A stretch of DNA of 64,000 nt from Tritonibacter mobilis (GCF_001681715.1 NZ_LNWY01000006.1:124001-188000); one strand, 5' to 3'; shown: positions 8,400 through 18,399, numbered from the stretch's first letter. Numbers and translations: made by a program. The notes: a model not told the origin generated them from the letters alone.

Positions 8400-8987
8400 A
8401 TGGCAATGAGCGGTCCTAAAAAAACAGTGATCCAACTCGTTGGTGTGGTCGCACTGATGGGTGGTCTGGCGTGGGCCTCGGTGCCGTTTTACGACTGGTT
8501 TTGTCGTGTCACGGGATTTGGCGGCGTCACCCAGGTGGCCGAAGCTGGCTCCGATCAGGTGCTGAACAAGACGATCAAAGTACGGTTTGACGCCTCAAAA
8601 GACCGAGGCATGCCATGGGAATTCAAACCCGTAGAGCGCATCATGGAGTTGAAGATCGGCGAGACCGGTCTTGCATTCTACGAAGCTTACAACCCTACGG
8701 ATCGTCCGGTTGCCGGGCAGGCGTCGTATAACGTCGCGCCGTATTCAGCTGGTTACTACTTTGAAAAAATTCAGTGTTTCTGCTTTAACGAGCAGGTGCT
8801 GCAACCGGGGGAGCGGGTTATGATGCCCGTGACCTTCTTCGTGGACCCCGAGATCGTCGAGGACCCGGAGGCAAAATATGTGCATACGATCACCTTGTCG
8901 TATACATTTCATGAGATCGATCTGCCCGAAGGCTATGCTGCCCTCGACACCGGGGATACATCCGGGGCAGAGACGGAACTGAACTAA
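8400..8987 (+). CDS. ctaG: Cytochrome c oxidase assembly protein CtaG (Cox11 family)
   Basis: Membrane-anchored copper chaperone that delivers copper to the CuB site of subunit I. The 195-residue protein has a single N-terminal membrane helix (about residues 9-30) and then a periplasmic beta-sandwich domain. The Cox11 copper motif CFCF provides C126 and C128, and C35 lies just after the helix in YDWFC. The GERVMMPVTFFVDP segment is also family-typical. The start is ATG 8400 (MAMSGPKK), 4 bases after the preceding small gene. Confidence 0.96.
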   Translation: MAMSGPKKTVIQLVGVVALMGGLAWASVPFYDWFCRVTGFGGVTQVAEAGSDQVLNKTIKVRFDASKDRGMPWEFKPVERIMELKIGETGLAFYEAYNPTDRPVAGQASYNVAPYSAGYYFEKIQCFCFNEQVLQPGERVMMPVTFFVDPEIVEDPEAKYVHTITLSYTFHEIDLPEGYAALDTGDTSGAETELN

Positions 8988-9012
8988 GGCCGCTTTGGTG
9001 AGGGACACTTAA

Positions 9013-9828
9013 ATGGCGCATGCTAAAAATCACGACTTCCACATTCTGCCGCCTTCAATTTGGCCGCTGCTGAGCTCCGTTGGCGCCTTCGTCATGTTGT
9101 TTGGCGCTGTCCTTTGGATGCACGACGTCACCGCGTGGCTGTTCTGGGCCGGCCTCGTTGCGGTGCTCTATTCTGCCTTTTGCTGGTGGTCTGAGACCGT
9201 CGCTGAGAACAAGGCGGGAGATCACACACCAGTTGTTCTGATCGGCCTGCGCTACGGGTTCATTCTCTTCGTTATGTCCGAAGTCATGTTCTTCTTCGCG
9301 TGGTTCTGGTCCTTCTTTAAACACGCCATGTATCCGATGGAGCGGTATGTCGGCAGCGAATATGTCGCGCCTGATATCTACCCGGTCGATGCCTTCCATT
9401 TGCCGCTGATCAACACATTGGTGCTGCTGTTGTCTGGTTGTGCCGTGACATGGGCGCACCACGCGCTTGTGCATGAAAACGATCGCAAAGGTCTGATCAA
9501 CGGTCTCGCCATCGGTATCGCGCTTGGTATCTTCTTCACCGCATTGCAGGGCTACGAGTATGTACACCTGCTGCACAAGGGGTGGGAGTTCGGCGGTGAC
9601 GAATTCTATTCCAACTTCTTCATGGCGACCGGCTTTCACGGTTTCCACGTTATTTTGGGTACCATCTTCCTCATCGTTTGCCTGATCCGCGCAATGAAGG
9701 GTGACTTCACCCCGAAATCCCACGCTGGTTTCGAGATGGCGGCCTGGTACTGGCACTTTGTTGACGTTGTCTGGCTGTTCCTCTTCGTGGCCGTCTACAT
9801 CTGGGGCACCGCCGGTCTGGCGCACTGA
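9013..9828 (+). CDS. ctaE: Cytochrome c oxidase subunit III
   Basis: Seven-helix membrane subunit that stabilises the aa3 oxidase core. The 271-residue protein starts [19 protein letters not shown]. It contains the COX3 signatures [21 protein letters not shown] (helix III), [30 protein letters not shown] and [21 protein letters not shown] (final helix). GTGAGGGA precedes the ATG. It follows ctaG by 25 bases on the same strand. Confidence 0.97.
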   Translation: MAHAKNHDFHILPPSIWPLLSSVGAFVMLFGAVLWMHDVTAWLFWAGLVAVLYSAFCWWSETVAENKAGDHTPVVLIGLRYGFILFVMSEVMFFFAWFWSFFKHAMYPMERYVGSEYVAPDIYPVDAFHLPLINTLVLLLSGCAVTWAHHALVHENDRKGLINGLAIGIALGIFFTALQGYEYVHLLHKGWEFGGDEFYSNFFMATGFHGFHVILGTIFLIVCLIRAMKGDFTPKSHAGFEMAAWYWHFVDVVWLFLFVAVYIWGTAGLAH

Positions 9829-9967
9829 TCACAATGTAGTGGGTACATGATTGCGGTTTTCCTTTCGGCAATCAGCACGTATCTAACGGGGCGCGCGGGG
9901 ATCACCTCGCGCGCCTCTTGCATATCTCAGGGGTGAAAATGGCAATCGGGTCAGGAGGGGTCGTTTG

Positions 9968-10630
9968 ATGCGGCGCGTGATCTTTCTCGCAGTGGTCGGG
10001 GGCTTGGGCCTCTTGGCGCTCGTGTCGCTGGGCATCTGGCAGATGCAACGGCTGACATGGAAAGAGAACATCCTTTCCACCATTGAGACACGCATCACCG
10101 CCGCGCCGGTGCCCTTGCCGGACGCCCCTACGATCGAGGCGGACCGGTATCGCGCCGTGACGATCTCCGGTGAGATTGAGCCCGAAGAGCTGCATGTCTT
10201 CTGGGTCACCGAAGCGCAGGGGGCGGGCTACCGCGTGATCTCCCCCTTCGTGACCGACACCGGACGCCGTATCCTTGTGGATCGCGGCTACATCCGGGCC
10301 AAGGATAAGGATGATACGCGCCCCACTGGGGCCGCGGTCCTCACAGGGAACCTGCTCTGGCCGGATGAAGGTGACTGGACCACCCCGCCGCCAGAAGAGG
10401 ATACCAATATCCTCTATGCCCGTGACATCGCGTATATGTCTGATCGTCTGAACACCGAACCGTTGTTGGTCGTGGTGCGTGCGGGGGCCGAAAACCCCAC
10501 GCCGCTGCCGGTCTCCACCGAAGGCATCCCGAACAACCACCTGCAATATGTCATCACATGGTTCTCGCTCGCCCTGATCTGGGCGGCCATGACCGCCGCC
10601 TTTCTCTTGCGTACGCGCGCCAAAACCTGA
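9968..10630 (+). CDS. surf1: SURF1-family cytochrome oxidase assembly protein
   Basis: SURF1/Shy1 homologue, a heme A-binding assembly factor for aa3 oxidase. The 220-residue protein has the expected two-helix topology: an N-terminal helix (residues ~5-22) followed by GIWQMQRLTWK, and a C-terminal helix after HLQYVITWFSLA. Between them is a periplasmic domain with YRAVTISGE, YRVISPFVTDTGRRILVDRGYI and the conserved NNHLQY segment. ATG 9968 with AGGAGGGG 7 bases upstream is preferred over the TTG one codon earlier. The 139-bp gap after ctaE contains only a weak 7-bp hairpin (9848-9874). Confidence 0.94.
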   Translation: MRRVIFLAVVGGLGLLALVSLGIWQMQRLTWKENILSTIETRITAAPVPLPDAPTIEADRYRAVTISGEIEPEELHVFWVTEAQGAGYRVISPFVTDTGRRILVDRGYIRAKDKDDTRPTGAAVLTGNLLWPDEGDWTTPPPEEDTNILYARDIAYMSDRLNTEPLLVVVRAGAENPTPLPVSTEGIPNNHLQYVITWFSLALIWAAMTAAFLLRTRAKT

Positions 10631-10644
10631 CAGGAACTGACGCC

Positions 10645-12036
10645 ATGAAATATATCTCCACCCGCGGCCAAGCGCCTGAACTCACCTTCGAAGAAGCGAT
10701 GCTGACAGGGCTTGCCCGCGACGGCGGGCTATATGTCCCGGCGGAGATCCCGACGCTCTCGGCTGAGGAGATCGCGGGGTTTGCAGGGCTGCCCTATGAG
10801 GAGGTCGCCTATCGCGTGATGTGGCCCTACGTGTCCGGTTCTTTCACCGAAGACGAGTTCAAGGGCATCATCGCCCGCGCCTATGCAGGGTTTGAACATG
10901 CCGCCCGCGCGCCGCTGAAACAGATGGCCCCGAACCACTTCCTGCTGGAGCTGTTCCACGGCCCGACGCTGGCGTTCAAGGATTTCGCCATGCAGCTCAT
11001 TGGTCAGCTGTTTCAGGTCGCGCTCAAGCGCCGGGGCGACAGCGTGACCATCGTCGGCGCGACCTCTGGCGATACAGGCTCGGCGGCGATCGAGGCGTTT
11101 CGGGGTCTGGATGCGGTCAACGTCTTTATCATGTACCCGCATGGCCGCGTGTCGGAAGTGCAGCGCCGCCAGATGACCACGCCGGATGACGCCAATGTTC
11201 ACGCACTCGCCGTCGATGGCGATTTCGACGATTGTCAGGCTGCGGTCAAAGACATGTTCAACGATTTCGATTTCCGCGATTCGGTGCATCTGGCGGGGGT
11301 GAACTCGATCAACTTTGCCCGCGTGCTGGCGCAGGTGGTCTACTACTTCACCGCCGCCGTGGCGCTTGGTGCGCCGCATCGCAGGGTGTCCTTCACCGTG
11401 CCCACCGGCAACTTCGGGGACATTTTTGCAGGCTTTATTGCACGTCAAATGGGTCTGCCGATTGAACAGCTCGTGGTGGCCACCAATCAGAACGACATCC
11501 TGCACCGCTGCCTCTCGGGCGAGGGGTACTTCAAGGGTGAAACCATCCCGTCGATTTCGCCCTCGATGGATATTCAGGTGTCCTCGAACTTTGAGCGGGC
11601 CTTGTTTTATGCCTACGATCAGGACGGTGCGGCCGTGGCGCAGCTGATGGACGAGCTGAAAACCGGTGGTGGCTTTAACGTGAGCCAAGGCGCAATGCAG
11701 GCGCTGAGCGAGATTTATACCTCGGGCCGCGCCTCCGAGGAGGAAACCTCTGCGACCATCAAATCGGAACTGACCGCGTCGGGCGAGCTGTTGTGCCCCC
11801 ATGGCGCGGTGGGTGTGAAGGTCGCCAATGAGCACCTTCAGGACGGCGTGCCTATGGTCACGCTCGCCACGGCGCATCCGGCGAAATTCCCGGCAGCGGT
11901 CGAAGATGCCTCCGGCGTGCATCCGCCTCTTCCCCCCCGCATGGCAGATCTGTATGAAAGGTCGGAACGGGTGACCCGGATCGCCAATGATCTCGGCACC
12001 ATCGAAGATCACATCAGAAAGCACATCGCCAATTGA
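10645..12036 (+). CDS. thrC: Threonine synthase
   Basis: PLP enzyme converting O-phospho-L-homoserine to L-threonine. The 463-residue protein starts MKYISTRGQAPELTFEEA, as in other long-form (ThrC type 2) enzymes. The PLP lysine is K112 in HGPTLAFKDFAMQL. Downstream are GATSGDTGSAAIEAFRG (phosphate/PLP loop), VNSINFARVLAQVVYYF and VPTGNFGDIFAG. An upstream in-frame start at 10558 is rejected because it would overlap surf1. The stop overlaps the TTG start of the M16 peptidase, so the two are translationally coupled. Confidence 0.97.
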   Translation: MKYISTRGQAPELTFEEAMLTGLARDGGLYVPAEIPTLSAEEIAGFAGLPYEEVAYRVMWPYVSGSFTEDEFKGIIARAYAGFEHAARAPLKQMAPNHFLLELFHGPTLAFKDFAMQLIGQLFQVALKRRGDSVTIVGATSGDTGSAAIEAFRGLDAVNVFIMYPHGRVSEVQRRQMTTPDDANVHALAVDGDFDDCQAAVKDMFNDFDFRDSVHLAGVNSINFARVLAQVVYYFTAAVALGAPHRRVSFTVPTGNFGDIFAGFIARQMGLPIEQLVVATNQNDILHRCLSGEGYFKGETIPSISPSMDIQVSSNFERALFYAYDQDGAAVAQLMDELKTGGGFNVSQGAMQALSEIYTSGRASEEETSATIKSELTASGELLCPHGAVGVKVANEHLQDGVPMVTLATAHPAKFPAAVEDASGVHPPLPPRMADLYERSERVTRIANDLGTIEDHIRKHIAN

Positions 12037-13295
12037 CCGTTAAACAAGACACCCTGCCAAACGGGTTTCGTATCGTCACTGAGTATATGCCGGGGCTGCA
12101 ATCCGCAGCCCTCGGTATCTGGGTTTCGGCAGGGGGCCGCCACGAGCGGCTCGAACAGAATGGGGTGGCCCATTTCCTCGAACATATGGCGTTCAAGGGC
12201 ACGAAGCGGCGCACCGCGTTGCAGATTGCCGAGGCCATCGAGGACGTGGGCGGCTATATCAATGCCTACACCAGTCGCGAGGTCACGGCCTATTACGCGC
12301 GCGTGCTGAAGGATGATGTGGACCTCGCGCTCGACGTGATTGGGGACATCGTTCTGAACTCGGTCTTTGATGAGCGCGAGATCGAGGTTGAGCGCGGCGT
12401 GATTCTGCAAGAGATCGGTCAGGCGCTGGACACGCCGGACGACATCATCTTCGACTGGCTACAGGAAGAAAGCTACCGGGATCAGGCCATTGGCCGCTCG
12501 ATTCTCGGCCCCGCCGAACGGGTGCGCAGCTTTACCAAGGAAGACCTGCGCCGTTTTGTGGCTGAACACTATGGACCGGGCCAGATGATCCTGTCGGCAG
12601 CCGGTGCGGTCGATCACGACCGGCTGGTCAAGGCCGCGACAGAGATGTTTGGCGATCTGGAGCCCAAACAGCAAGACGTTGTGGAGACCGCCAGCTTTGT
12701 CGGCGGTGAGGCCCGGCGCGACAAGGCGCTGGAGCAAGCTCATGTGGCGCTGGCCTTTGAAAGCCCCAGCTACCGCGCCGACGACATCTACACCGCGCAG
12801 ATCTATGCGGCGGCTCTTGGTGGCGGCATGTCCTCGCGGCTGTTTCAGGAAGTGCGCGAAAAGCGGGGCCTGTGCTACACGATTTTCTCTCAGGCGGGCG
12901 CCTATGAGGACACGGGCATGATGACCATCTATGCCGGCACGGCGGGCGAACAGGTCGCCGATCTTGTGGGCATCACCGTGGACGAGCTGAAACGCGCCGC
13001 CGATGATATGTCGGATGCCGAGGTTGAGCGCGCGCGTGCGCAAATGAAGGCGGGCATGCTGATGGGGCTGGAGAGCCCTTCGAACCGTGCCGAACGTCTG
13101 GCACGACTGGTGCAGATTTGGGACCGCGTGCCCAGCCTTGAGGCCACAGTTGAGAAAATCGATGCGGTGACCACTGCGGACGTACGCGCCATGGCGGCAC
13201 AGATCGCACGCGAAGCGCCTGCGGCCCTTGCTCTTTATGGTCCGGTCGCCGATGCGCCGAGCCTTGAGGAGGTCGCCCGGAGGCGCGCTGCCTGA
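12033..13295 (+). CDS. M16 family zinc peptidase (processing-peptidase-like)
   Basis: Pitrilysin-family peptidase related to mitochondrial processing peptidase beta. The 420-residue protein carries the inverted zinc motif HFLEH at residues 47-51, with the third ligand E127 76 residues later in VILQEIGQ. The C-terminal non-catalytic half has GGGMSSRLFQEVREKRGLCY. The TTG start at 12033 overlaps the thrC stop (TTGA). This thrC-M16-GNAT order is common in Rhodobacterales. The physiological substrate is unknown. Confidence 0.93.
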   Translation: MTVKQDTLPNGFRIVTEYMPGLQSAALGIWVSAGGRHERLEQNGVAHFLEHMAFKGTKRRTALQIAEAIEDVGGYINAYTSREVTAYYARVLKDDVDLALDVIGDIVLNSVFDEREIEVERGVILQEIGQALDTPDDIIFDWLQEESYRDQAIGRSILGPAERVRSFTKEDLRRFVAEHYGPGQMILSAAGAVDHDRLVKAATEMFGDLEPKQQDVVETASFVGGEARRDKALEQAHVALAFESPSYRADDIYTAQIYAAALGGGMSSRLFQEVREKRGLCYTIFSQAGAYEDTGMMTIYAGTAGEQVADLVGITVDELKRAADDMSDAEVERARAQMKAGMLMGLESPSNRAERLARLVQIWDRVPSLEATVEKIDAVTTADVRAMAAQIAREAPAALALYGPVADAPSLEEVARRRAA

Positions 13296-13885
13296 TGCTT
13301 CTGGCCCGTCGGACGGTGAAACTGGAGACGGAGCGTCTGACGCTCCGCCCGCCGGTGCACGCGGATTTCCGGTACTGGGCCTTTCTGCGTCAGCAGAGCA
13401 AAGATCATCTGGTGCCGTGGGAACCAGCTTGGTCGCCCGATCACCTCAGCCGCAAATCCTTTACCAACCGGGTCTATTGGGCCAAGCGGTCCATTGCACA
13501 GGGGTCGGCCCTGCCGCTGTTCCTGATCCGGCGCGAGGACGATCATCTGGTCGGGGCCATCACGCTGGATAATATCCGGCGCGGTCCGGCCATGGCGGGC
13601 ACCATCGGGTATTGGACTGGCGCGCAATTTTCCCGCCGGGGGTACATGCGCGAAGCCATCGGCGCGGTGGTCCACCATGCTTTCACCCGTCTTGATCTAA
13701 GCCGTATTGAGGCCGCTTGCCTGCCGGAGAACGCCGCCTCTCGCGGGCTCCTAGAGCGCTCCGGCTTCAAATACGAGGGCGTGGCGCAGTCCTATCTGCA
13801 GATCAACGGACGCTGGCGCACGCATGTGCTTTATGCCGCGCTGCGCAATGACAGGCGTGGCAAGACGATGGTGGGACAAGCCTGA
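13295..13885 (+). CDS. GNAT acetyltransferase (RimJ/RimL-like)
   Basis: The 196-residue protein is a GNAT fold of the ribosomal-protein N-acetyltransferase type. It shows ETERLTLRPPVHADF near the N-terminus, GYWTGAQFSRRGYMREA as motif A and ENAASRGLLERSGFKYEGV near the end. The start shares one base with the preceding peptidase stop (TGATG), so it is part of the thrC transcript. Members of this subfamily acetylate ribosomal proteins S5/S18 or other substrates; the target here cannot be read from sequence. Confidence 0.9.
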   Translation: MLLARRTVKLETERLTLRPPVHADFRYWAFLRQQSKDHLVPWEPAWSPDHLSRKSFTNRVYWAKRSIAQGSALPLFLIRREDDHLVGAITLDNIRRGPAMAGTIGYWTGAQFSRRGYMREAIGAVVHHAFTRLDLSRIEAACLPENAASRGLLERSGFKYEGVAQSYLQINGRWRTHVLYAALRNDRRGKTMVGQA

Positions 13886-13961
13886 TCGGCCGCTGCACAG
13901 ACGTCAGAAGGCTGGAGCAACTGGTCTTGCCTTTATGGCGTGGATTTCGGATGCATTGCTT

Positions 13962-15377
13962 ATGACATTGAAATCCGCTGATCCCGCTTTCCTTGATGCT
14001 CTTTCTGCCCGTTTGCCTGCGGATACGCTGCGCAGACCTGATGTGCGTTATCTCGAAGAACCTCGTGGGCGCTACAGCGGGCAGGCTGCAGCCGTTGCCC
14101 TGCCGCGCAACACGCAAGAGGTCGCAGAGATCATCCAAGCCGCCCATGTAGGGTGTGTCGGCGTTGTACCCTACGGTGGCGGGACCGGTCTTGTGGGCGG
14201 GCAAGTGATGCCGGAAGGCGCTACACCGATCCTTCTGTCGCTCGAACGGATGCGCAAAATTCGTGCGGTGTATCCGCAGGAAAACGTGCTGATTGCAGAG
14301 GCTGGGGCGGTACTCGCGGAGGTGCAGGCGGCTGCCACGGATGCCGGGCGTCTGTTTCCGCTTTCGCTTGCTGCAGAAGGCACCGCCCAGATTGGCGGTA
14401 ATCTTTCAACCAATGCGGGCGGCGTGAATGTGTTGCGGTATGGCAATGCGCGTGATCTTTGCCTTGGGCTGGAGGCCGTGCTGCCCACAGGAGAGATCTG
14501 GCATGGTCTGTCGCGGCTCAGAAAAGACAACACCGGTTACGATCTGAAAAACTTGTTGATCGGCGCGGAGGGCACCTTGGGGGTGATCACGGCCGCCGCG
14601 CTGAAACTCTCTCCCATTCCCGCCAATGCTGGCACCGCTATTTTCACCGTGCGCGACCCTGCCGCTGCAGTGGAGTTGCTGGCAATGGTGCGCGACGCGG
14701 TGGGTGAGGGGGTGAGCGCGTTTGAGCTAATTCACCGTCAGGGTTTGGACTTTCTGGCCGAGAAGCTCCCCGAACTGCGCCAACCCTTTGATCCCCGCCC
14801 CGAGTGGTGCGTTTTGATTGAGCTGGGTCTTGGTAAGGGGCAAGATGCCGAAGACGCACTGGCTGACCTCTTTGGGCACGCGATGGAGGCGGAGCTTGCA
14901 GAGGATGGTGTTATCGCACAATCTGAAGCTCAACGTCAGTCGCTCTGGGCCGTGCGGGAACATATTCCCGAAGCGAATCGCCTGATCGGGTCTGTGTCGA
15001 GCCATGACATCTCGGTGCCGATTTCGCGGATACCAAAGTTCATTCCCGCCGGCTGGAAAGCCATTTCTGAACTGGATTCTTCTCTTAGAATCAATTGCTT
15101 TGGTCATTTGGGAGACGGTAACTTGCATTACAACGTCTTTCCCGGTGCCGGGCGGTCACGTGCGGAATACGACGCGCTGCGCGGGGAGGTCAAACGTATC
15201 ATCCACGATCTGGTCTATGATTACGGCGGGTCCATGAGTGCAGAACATGGGATCGGGCGTATGAAGGTCGGTGATCTTGAACGCTATGGTGACCCCATGA
15301 AGCTCGCGGCGATGCGGGCCATCAAACAGGCGCTTGATCCACATGGCATCATGAATCCCGGCGCTGTGATGCGATAG
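13962..15377 (+). CDS. FAD-linked oxidase (D-2-hydroxyacid dehydrogenase-like)
   Basis: VAO/GlcD-type flavoprotein. The 471-residue protein has a PCMH FAD domain (about residues 40-215) with VGVVPYGGGTGLVGGQV, AAEGTAQIGGNLSTNAGG and LIGAEGTLGVITAA. The FAD-oxidase C-terminal domain has the metal/substrate motifs CFGHLGDGNLHYN and SAEHGIGRMK. The closest subfamily by eye is D-2-hydroxyglutarate/D-lactate dehydrogenase. The start is uncertain: ATG 13962 (MTLKSADPAF) matches family length; ATG 13935 is an in-frame alternative, and neither has a strong ribosome-binding site. Electron acceptor and exact substrate are undetermined. Confidence 0.88.
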   Translation: MTLKSADPAFLDALSARLPADTLRRPDVRYLEEPRGRYSGQAAAVALPRNTQEVAEIIQAAHVGCVGVVPYGGGTGLVGGQVMPEGATPILLSLERMRKIRAVYPQENVLIAEAGAVLAEVQAAATDAGRLFPLSLAAEGTAQIGGNLSTNAGGVNVLRYGNARDLCLGLEAVLPTGEIWHGLSRLRKDNTGYDLKNLLIGAEGTLGVITAAALKLSPIPANAGTAIFTVRDPAAAVELLAMVRDAVGEGVSAFELIHRQGLDFLAEKLPELRQPFDPRPEWCVLIELGLGKGQDAEDALADLFGHAMEAELAEDGVIAQSEAQRQSLWAVREHIPEANRLIGSVSSHDISVPISRIPKFIPAGWKAISELDSSLRINCFGHLGDGNLHYNVFPGAGRSRAEYDALRGEVKRIIHDLVYDYGGSMSAEHGIGRMKVGDLERYGDPMKLAAMRAIKQALDPHGIMNPGAVMR

Positions 15378-15492
15378 CGCCCAGACTTACGATTATCACG
15401 GATACGTGATGACCCCGGCATTGCAGCCTTGCCCACTGAAGACCCAGATAGAGCACGCAGTATTTAGTTAGTTCAATGTGTTGAGGCCTAAA

Positions 15493-16095
15493 ATGTCCCT
15501 ATTGCAAGCCGCGAGTGTTTTGGTGCTCGCATTTTACATCTTGTCCCTCTTGGCAGGGTCAAGACTGGCCTCAAAGGCTGCGGGACGTTCTGTATGGCTC
15601 TTTGGGGCGGCGCGAGGGCGGGATCGCATCGCTGCCTTGGGATTTCGCGCCAGTTTTGCCTTGGCGCTGTTGGGGCCTGTGATCTGGGCCTTGATGCCAG
15701 ATCTTTCTGCACTCAGCCTCGGCGGGTGGACCGGATATCCTTGGTTGACCTTCATCGGGCATATGTTGGCCATTTGTGGTGCCGGGTTTGCGTTTGCCGC
15801 ACAGATGGCGATGGGCGCATCGTGGCGTGTTGGTGTCTCCAACGATGCCATTGGAGAGTTGGTGAGCGCCGGTTTGTTCACCCTGTCGCGCAATCCGACT
15901 TTTGTAGGTCAGGCGGCGCTTTTGATTGGCGTGGCGTTGGCGGTGCCGACACTGGCAGGCGTGTTCGGTGTCATCCTGTTCATCGCTTCAGCGCAGATGC
16001 AGATCCGCAGTGAAGAGGCGGCATTGCTCACGGCCCATGGAGATGCATTCACACAATATACAGCGAATGTGCCGCGCTGGCTGCGCTTGCCCTGA
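15493..16095 (+). CDS. Isoprenylcysteine carboxyl methyltransferase-like membrane protein
   Basis: The 200-residue protein has about five membrane segments. Its C-terminal half carries the ICMT/PEMT signature GLFTLSRNPTFVGQAALLIG, followed by a family-typical ending (QIRSEEAALLTAHGDAFTQY). Bacterial members are presumed SAM-dependent methyltransferases of unknown substrate. ATG 15493 (MSLLQAAS) has GAGG 7 bases upstream and is preferred over TTG 15478. The gene converges on the fasciclin gene. Confidence 0.85.
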   Translation: MSLLQAASVLVLAFYILSLLAGSRLASKAAGRSVWLFGAARGRDRIAALGFRASFALALLGPVIWALMPDLSALSLGGWTGYPWLTFIGHMLAICGAGFAFAAQMAMGASWRVGVSNDAIGELVSAGLFTLSRNPTFVGQAALLIGVALAVPTLAGVFGVILFIASAQMQIRSEEAALLTAHGDAFTQYTANVPRWLRLP

Positions 16096-16108
16096 AGAGG
16101 CCAAAAGC

Positions 16109-16130
16109 AGAGGAGCCCGAAGGCTCCTCT
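16109..16130. terminator. Hairpin between convergent genes
   Basis: A perfect 9-bp stem AGAGGAGCC/GGCTCCTCT with a CGAA loop lies between the + strand methyltransferase-like gene and the - strand fasciclin gene. On the minus strand it is followed by GCTTTTGG, a short T-run, so it probably serves the fasciclin gene best. Confidence 0.6.
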
Positions 16131-16164
16131 CGATTCGTGAGTGATGTGGTGCGGTCAGAAGGCA

Positions 16165-16647
16165 TTAGCTGCCCGGCATGATGACCTTGTCGATTACGTG
16201 GATGATGCCGTTTTCGGCTTCAATATCAGCCTGAATCACCTTTGCCTCATCCACCATGGCACCGCCATCGATGTCGACAGTGATCTCAGCGCCCTGAACG
16301 GTGGCGGCTTTCATGCCGTCCGTCAGATCCGAGGACATCACTTTGCCCGGCACCACATGGTAGGTGAGGATGGAAATAAGCTGCTCCTTGTTTTCAGGTT
16401 TCAGCAGTTCCTCGACGGTGCCCTCAGGCAGGGCTTCAAAGGCGGCGTCGGTCGGGGCAAACACGGTGAACGGGCCATCGCCTTTCAGTGTATCCACCAG
16501 ATCGGCAGCGGAAACAGCAGCAACCAATGTGTCGAAATTGTCATTGCCCGATGCGATATCAACGATGTCTTTGGAATGGCCGTCGGCGAAGGCAGCGGTG
16601 GCGACGGCAAAGCTGGCGACGGTACCGAGTGCAAACTTGCGGAACAT
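16165..16647 (-). CDS. Secreted fasciclin-domain protein
   Basis: The 160-residue precursor has a signal peptide ([23 protein letters not shown]) and one FAS1 domain over the rest. It shows the H1 motif [17 protein letters not shown], the YH-containing segment [10 protein letters not shown] and the closing [15 protein letters not shown]1 proteins mediate adhesion or matrix binding in the periplasm or outside the cell. ATG 16647 is chosen over the frame opening at 16809, because it begins the signal peptide and AGGAG precedes it. Confidence 0.93.
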   Translation of the reverse strand: MFRKFALGTVASFAVATAAFADGHSKDIVDIASGNDNFDTLVAAVSAADLVDTLKGDGPFTVFAPTDAAFEALPEGTVEELLKPENKEQLISILTYHVVPGKVMSSDLTDGMKAATVQGAEITVDIDGGAMVDEAKVIQADIEAENGIIHVIDKVIMPGS

Positions 16648-16862
16648 GGGGTAACTCCTCTTGTCTCTATCACGTTGGACGCCGCGACCGCGGCATCTGT
16701 GTAGGACAACGAAACAGCGCCGTTTCTGGATCTGGCGGATCTTTGCCAGTGTTGGTTTGACACAAAGAAAAAGCCCCCTAAGCTGGGAGCCTTTGGGAAA
16801 TCCAGTCACGCTTGCGTGTGAAGCTGTGATCCTGCGTGAGTAATCTGGGCGAGATCTTCGCC

Positions 16863-17402
16863 TTACAGTCCCTCAAATTCACAAAGTACATGCACATCCA
16901 TCCCGAGGCTTTCGAGATGTTTGCGACCGCCAAGTTCCGGCAGGTCGATGATGAACGAGCAGGAGATGATCTCTCCGCCGAGCTTCTCGATCAGCTTGAT
17001 ACCTGCACCTGCCGTACCACCGGTGGCAAGCAGGTCATCCACCACGAGGATTTTCTCGCCGGGCTGGATGGCGTCCTTGTGCAGTTCTACGACCGCCTCG
17101 CCGTATTCCAGTTTGTATTCCTGAGAAATGGTTGCGCCGGGCAATTTGCCTTTCTTGCGCACGGGCACAAAACCGGTGCCCAGCTGATGCGCAATAGCGC
17201 CGCCCAGAATAAAGCCGCGCGCCTCAAGCCCTACGACCTTGTCGATACGCTGCCCCGCATAGGGGTGCAGCATCTGATCCACGGCCATGCGAAATCCACG
17301 CGGGTCGGCAAACAGCGTGGTCACATCGCGGAACATGATCCCCTCATGAGGGAAATCGACGATGGTGCGGATGTAGTCTTTGACGGTCTTGGAGGTGCTC
17401 AT
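16863..17402 (-). CDS. apt: Adenine phosphoribosyltransferase
   Basis: Purine salvage enzyme: adenine + PRPP to AMP. The 179-residue protein starts [21 protein letters not shown]. It contains [18 protein letters not shown], the flexible-loop region KKGKLPG and the PRPP-binding motif [14 protein letters not shown]. The start at 17402 is preferred over a longer frame because all family members begin near this point. It lies downstream of mtnP on the same strand. MtnP releases adenine from methylthioadenosine and Apt recycles it, so the pairing makes metabolic sense. Confidence 0.96.
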   Translation of the reverse strand: MSTSKTVKDYIRTIVDFPHEGIMFRDVTTLFADPRGFRMAVDQMLHPYAGQRIDKVVGLEARGFILGGAIAHQLGTGFVPVRKKGKLPGATISQEYKLEYGEAVVELHKDAIQPGEKILVVDDLLATGGTAGAGIKLIEKLGGEIISCSFIIDLPELGGRKHLESLGMDVHVLCEFEGL

Positions 17403-17526
17403 GGGGGTGGGGTCCCTGATCTGGCTTCGCAATCTCGGACAAGGCGGAGACATCAGCCCCGACCGAACCATGGCGGTGTGGCTGATGCCGGGCGTTCATG
17501 CAAGCTTCATCTGCATAAAACGACCC

Positions 17527-18399
17527 TCACAGAACCCGTCCCGCCACCGCATCCAGTTTAGCAAGAAGTGCCGGGTCGCGTTTTTCCTTGGCCGTCATTA
17601 TCGCATACTCCAGCGCGCGGTCGCAGCCATGGGGGCAGGGCGCGCGTGTGCTGCCAAGGCGGGCGGGCAGGCCTTTTATCAGGGTACGTCCCTTTTCGGA
17701 ATTGCCCTTGAGCGTGGCGATAACGGCCGTTACATCGACCTCCCCATGATCCGGGTGCCAGCTGTCGTAGTCGGTAACCATCGCCACAGATGCATAACAC
17801 AGCTCCGCCTCGCGGGCGAGTTTCGCCTCTGGCATATTGGTCATACCAATCACATCCGCGCCCCATTGTTCGCGGTACATCTTGGATTCCGCCAGCGTCG
17901 AAAACTGCGGTCCTTCCATCGCCAGATATGTGCCGCCACGGTGCACATTGATGTGTGCTGCGCGGGCTGCGTCCTCAACGGCGTCGCTCAGGCGGGGGCA
18001 TGTGGGATGTGCAAGCGCGACATGTGCCACGCAACCAGACGAGAAAAAGCTCTTCTCGCGTGCAAAGGTCCGGTCAATGAACTGGTCGACGACGACAAAA
18101 TCGCCGGGAGCCATTTCCTCGCGGAAGGACCCACAGGCAGAAACAGAGATCACATCTGTTGCGCCCAGACGTTTCAGCGCGTCAATATTGGCGCGATAAG
18201 GCACATCGGTCGGGGCATGAACATGGCCGCGACCGTGCCGGGGCAAGAATGCCATCTTCACGCCATCCAAGCGCCCGGTCAGGATCTGATCCGAAGGTGC
18301 CCCCCAAGGGGTTTCAACGGTTGTCCAGGTGGCATCGTCCAGCCCGTCGATATCATAGATGCCTGAGCCGCCGATCACTGCGATCATGGTTTCTGTCAT
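17527..18399 (-). CDS. mtnP: S-methyl-5'-thioadenosine phosphorylase
   Basis: Cleaves methylthioadenosine, a polyamine and homoserine-lactone by-product, to adenine and methylthioribose-1-phosphate. The 290-residue protein has the PNP/MTAP class II features: AVIGGSGIYDIDGL at the N-terminus, LPRHGRGHVHAPTDVPYRAN, the phosphate/base region YLAMEGPQFSTLAES, and GMTNMPEAKLAREAELCYAS. AGGAGA lies upstream of the ATG. It precedes apt on the same strand and is divergent from dnaE. Confidence 0.95.
   Translation of the reverse strand: MTETMIAVIGGSGIYDIDGLDDATWTTVETPWGAPSDQILTGRLDGVKMAFLPRHGRGHVHAPTDVPYRANIDALKRLGATDVISVSACGSFREEMAPGDFVVVDQFIDRTFAREKSFFSSGCVAHVALAHPTCPRLSDAVEDAARAAHINVHRGGTYLAMEGPQFSTLAESKMYREQWGADVIGMTNMPEAKLAREAELCYASVAMVTDYDSWHPDHGEVDVTAVIATLKGNSEKGRTLIKGLPARLGSTRAPCPHGCDRALEYAIMTAKEKRDPALLAKLDAVAGRVL

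Noticed and set aside
9827-9836. TGATCACA after ctaE as a further GntR-type site
   Set aside because: It is only half of the palindrome, is unrelated to the cluster, and TGATCA is frequent in this sequence.
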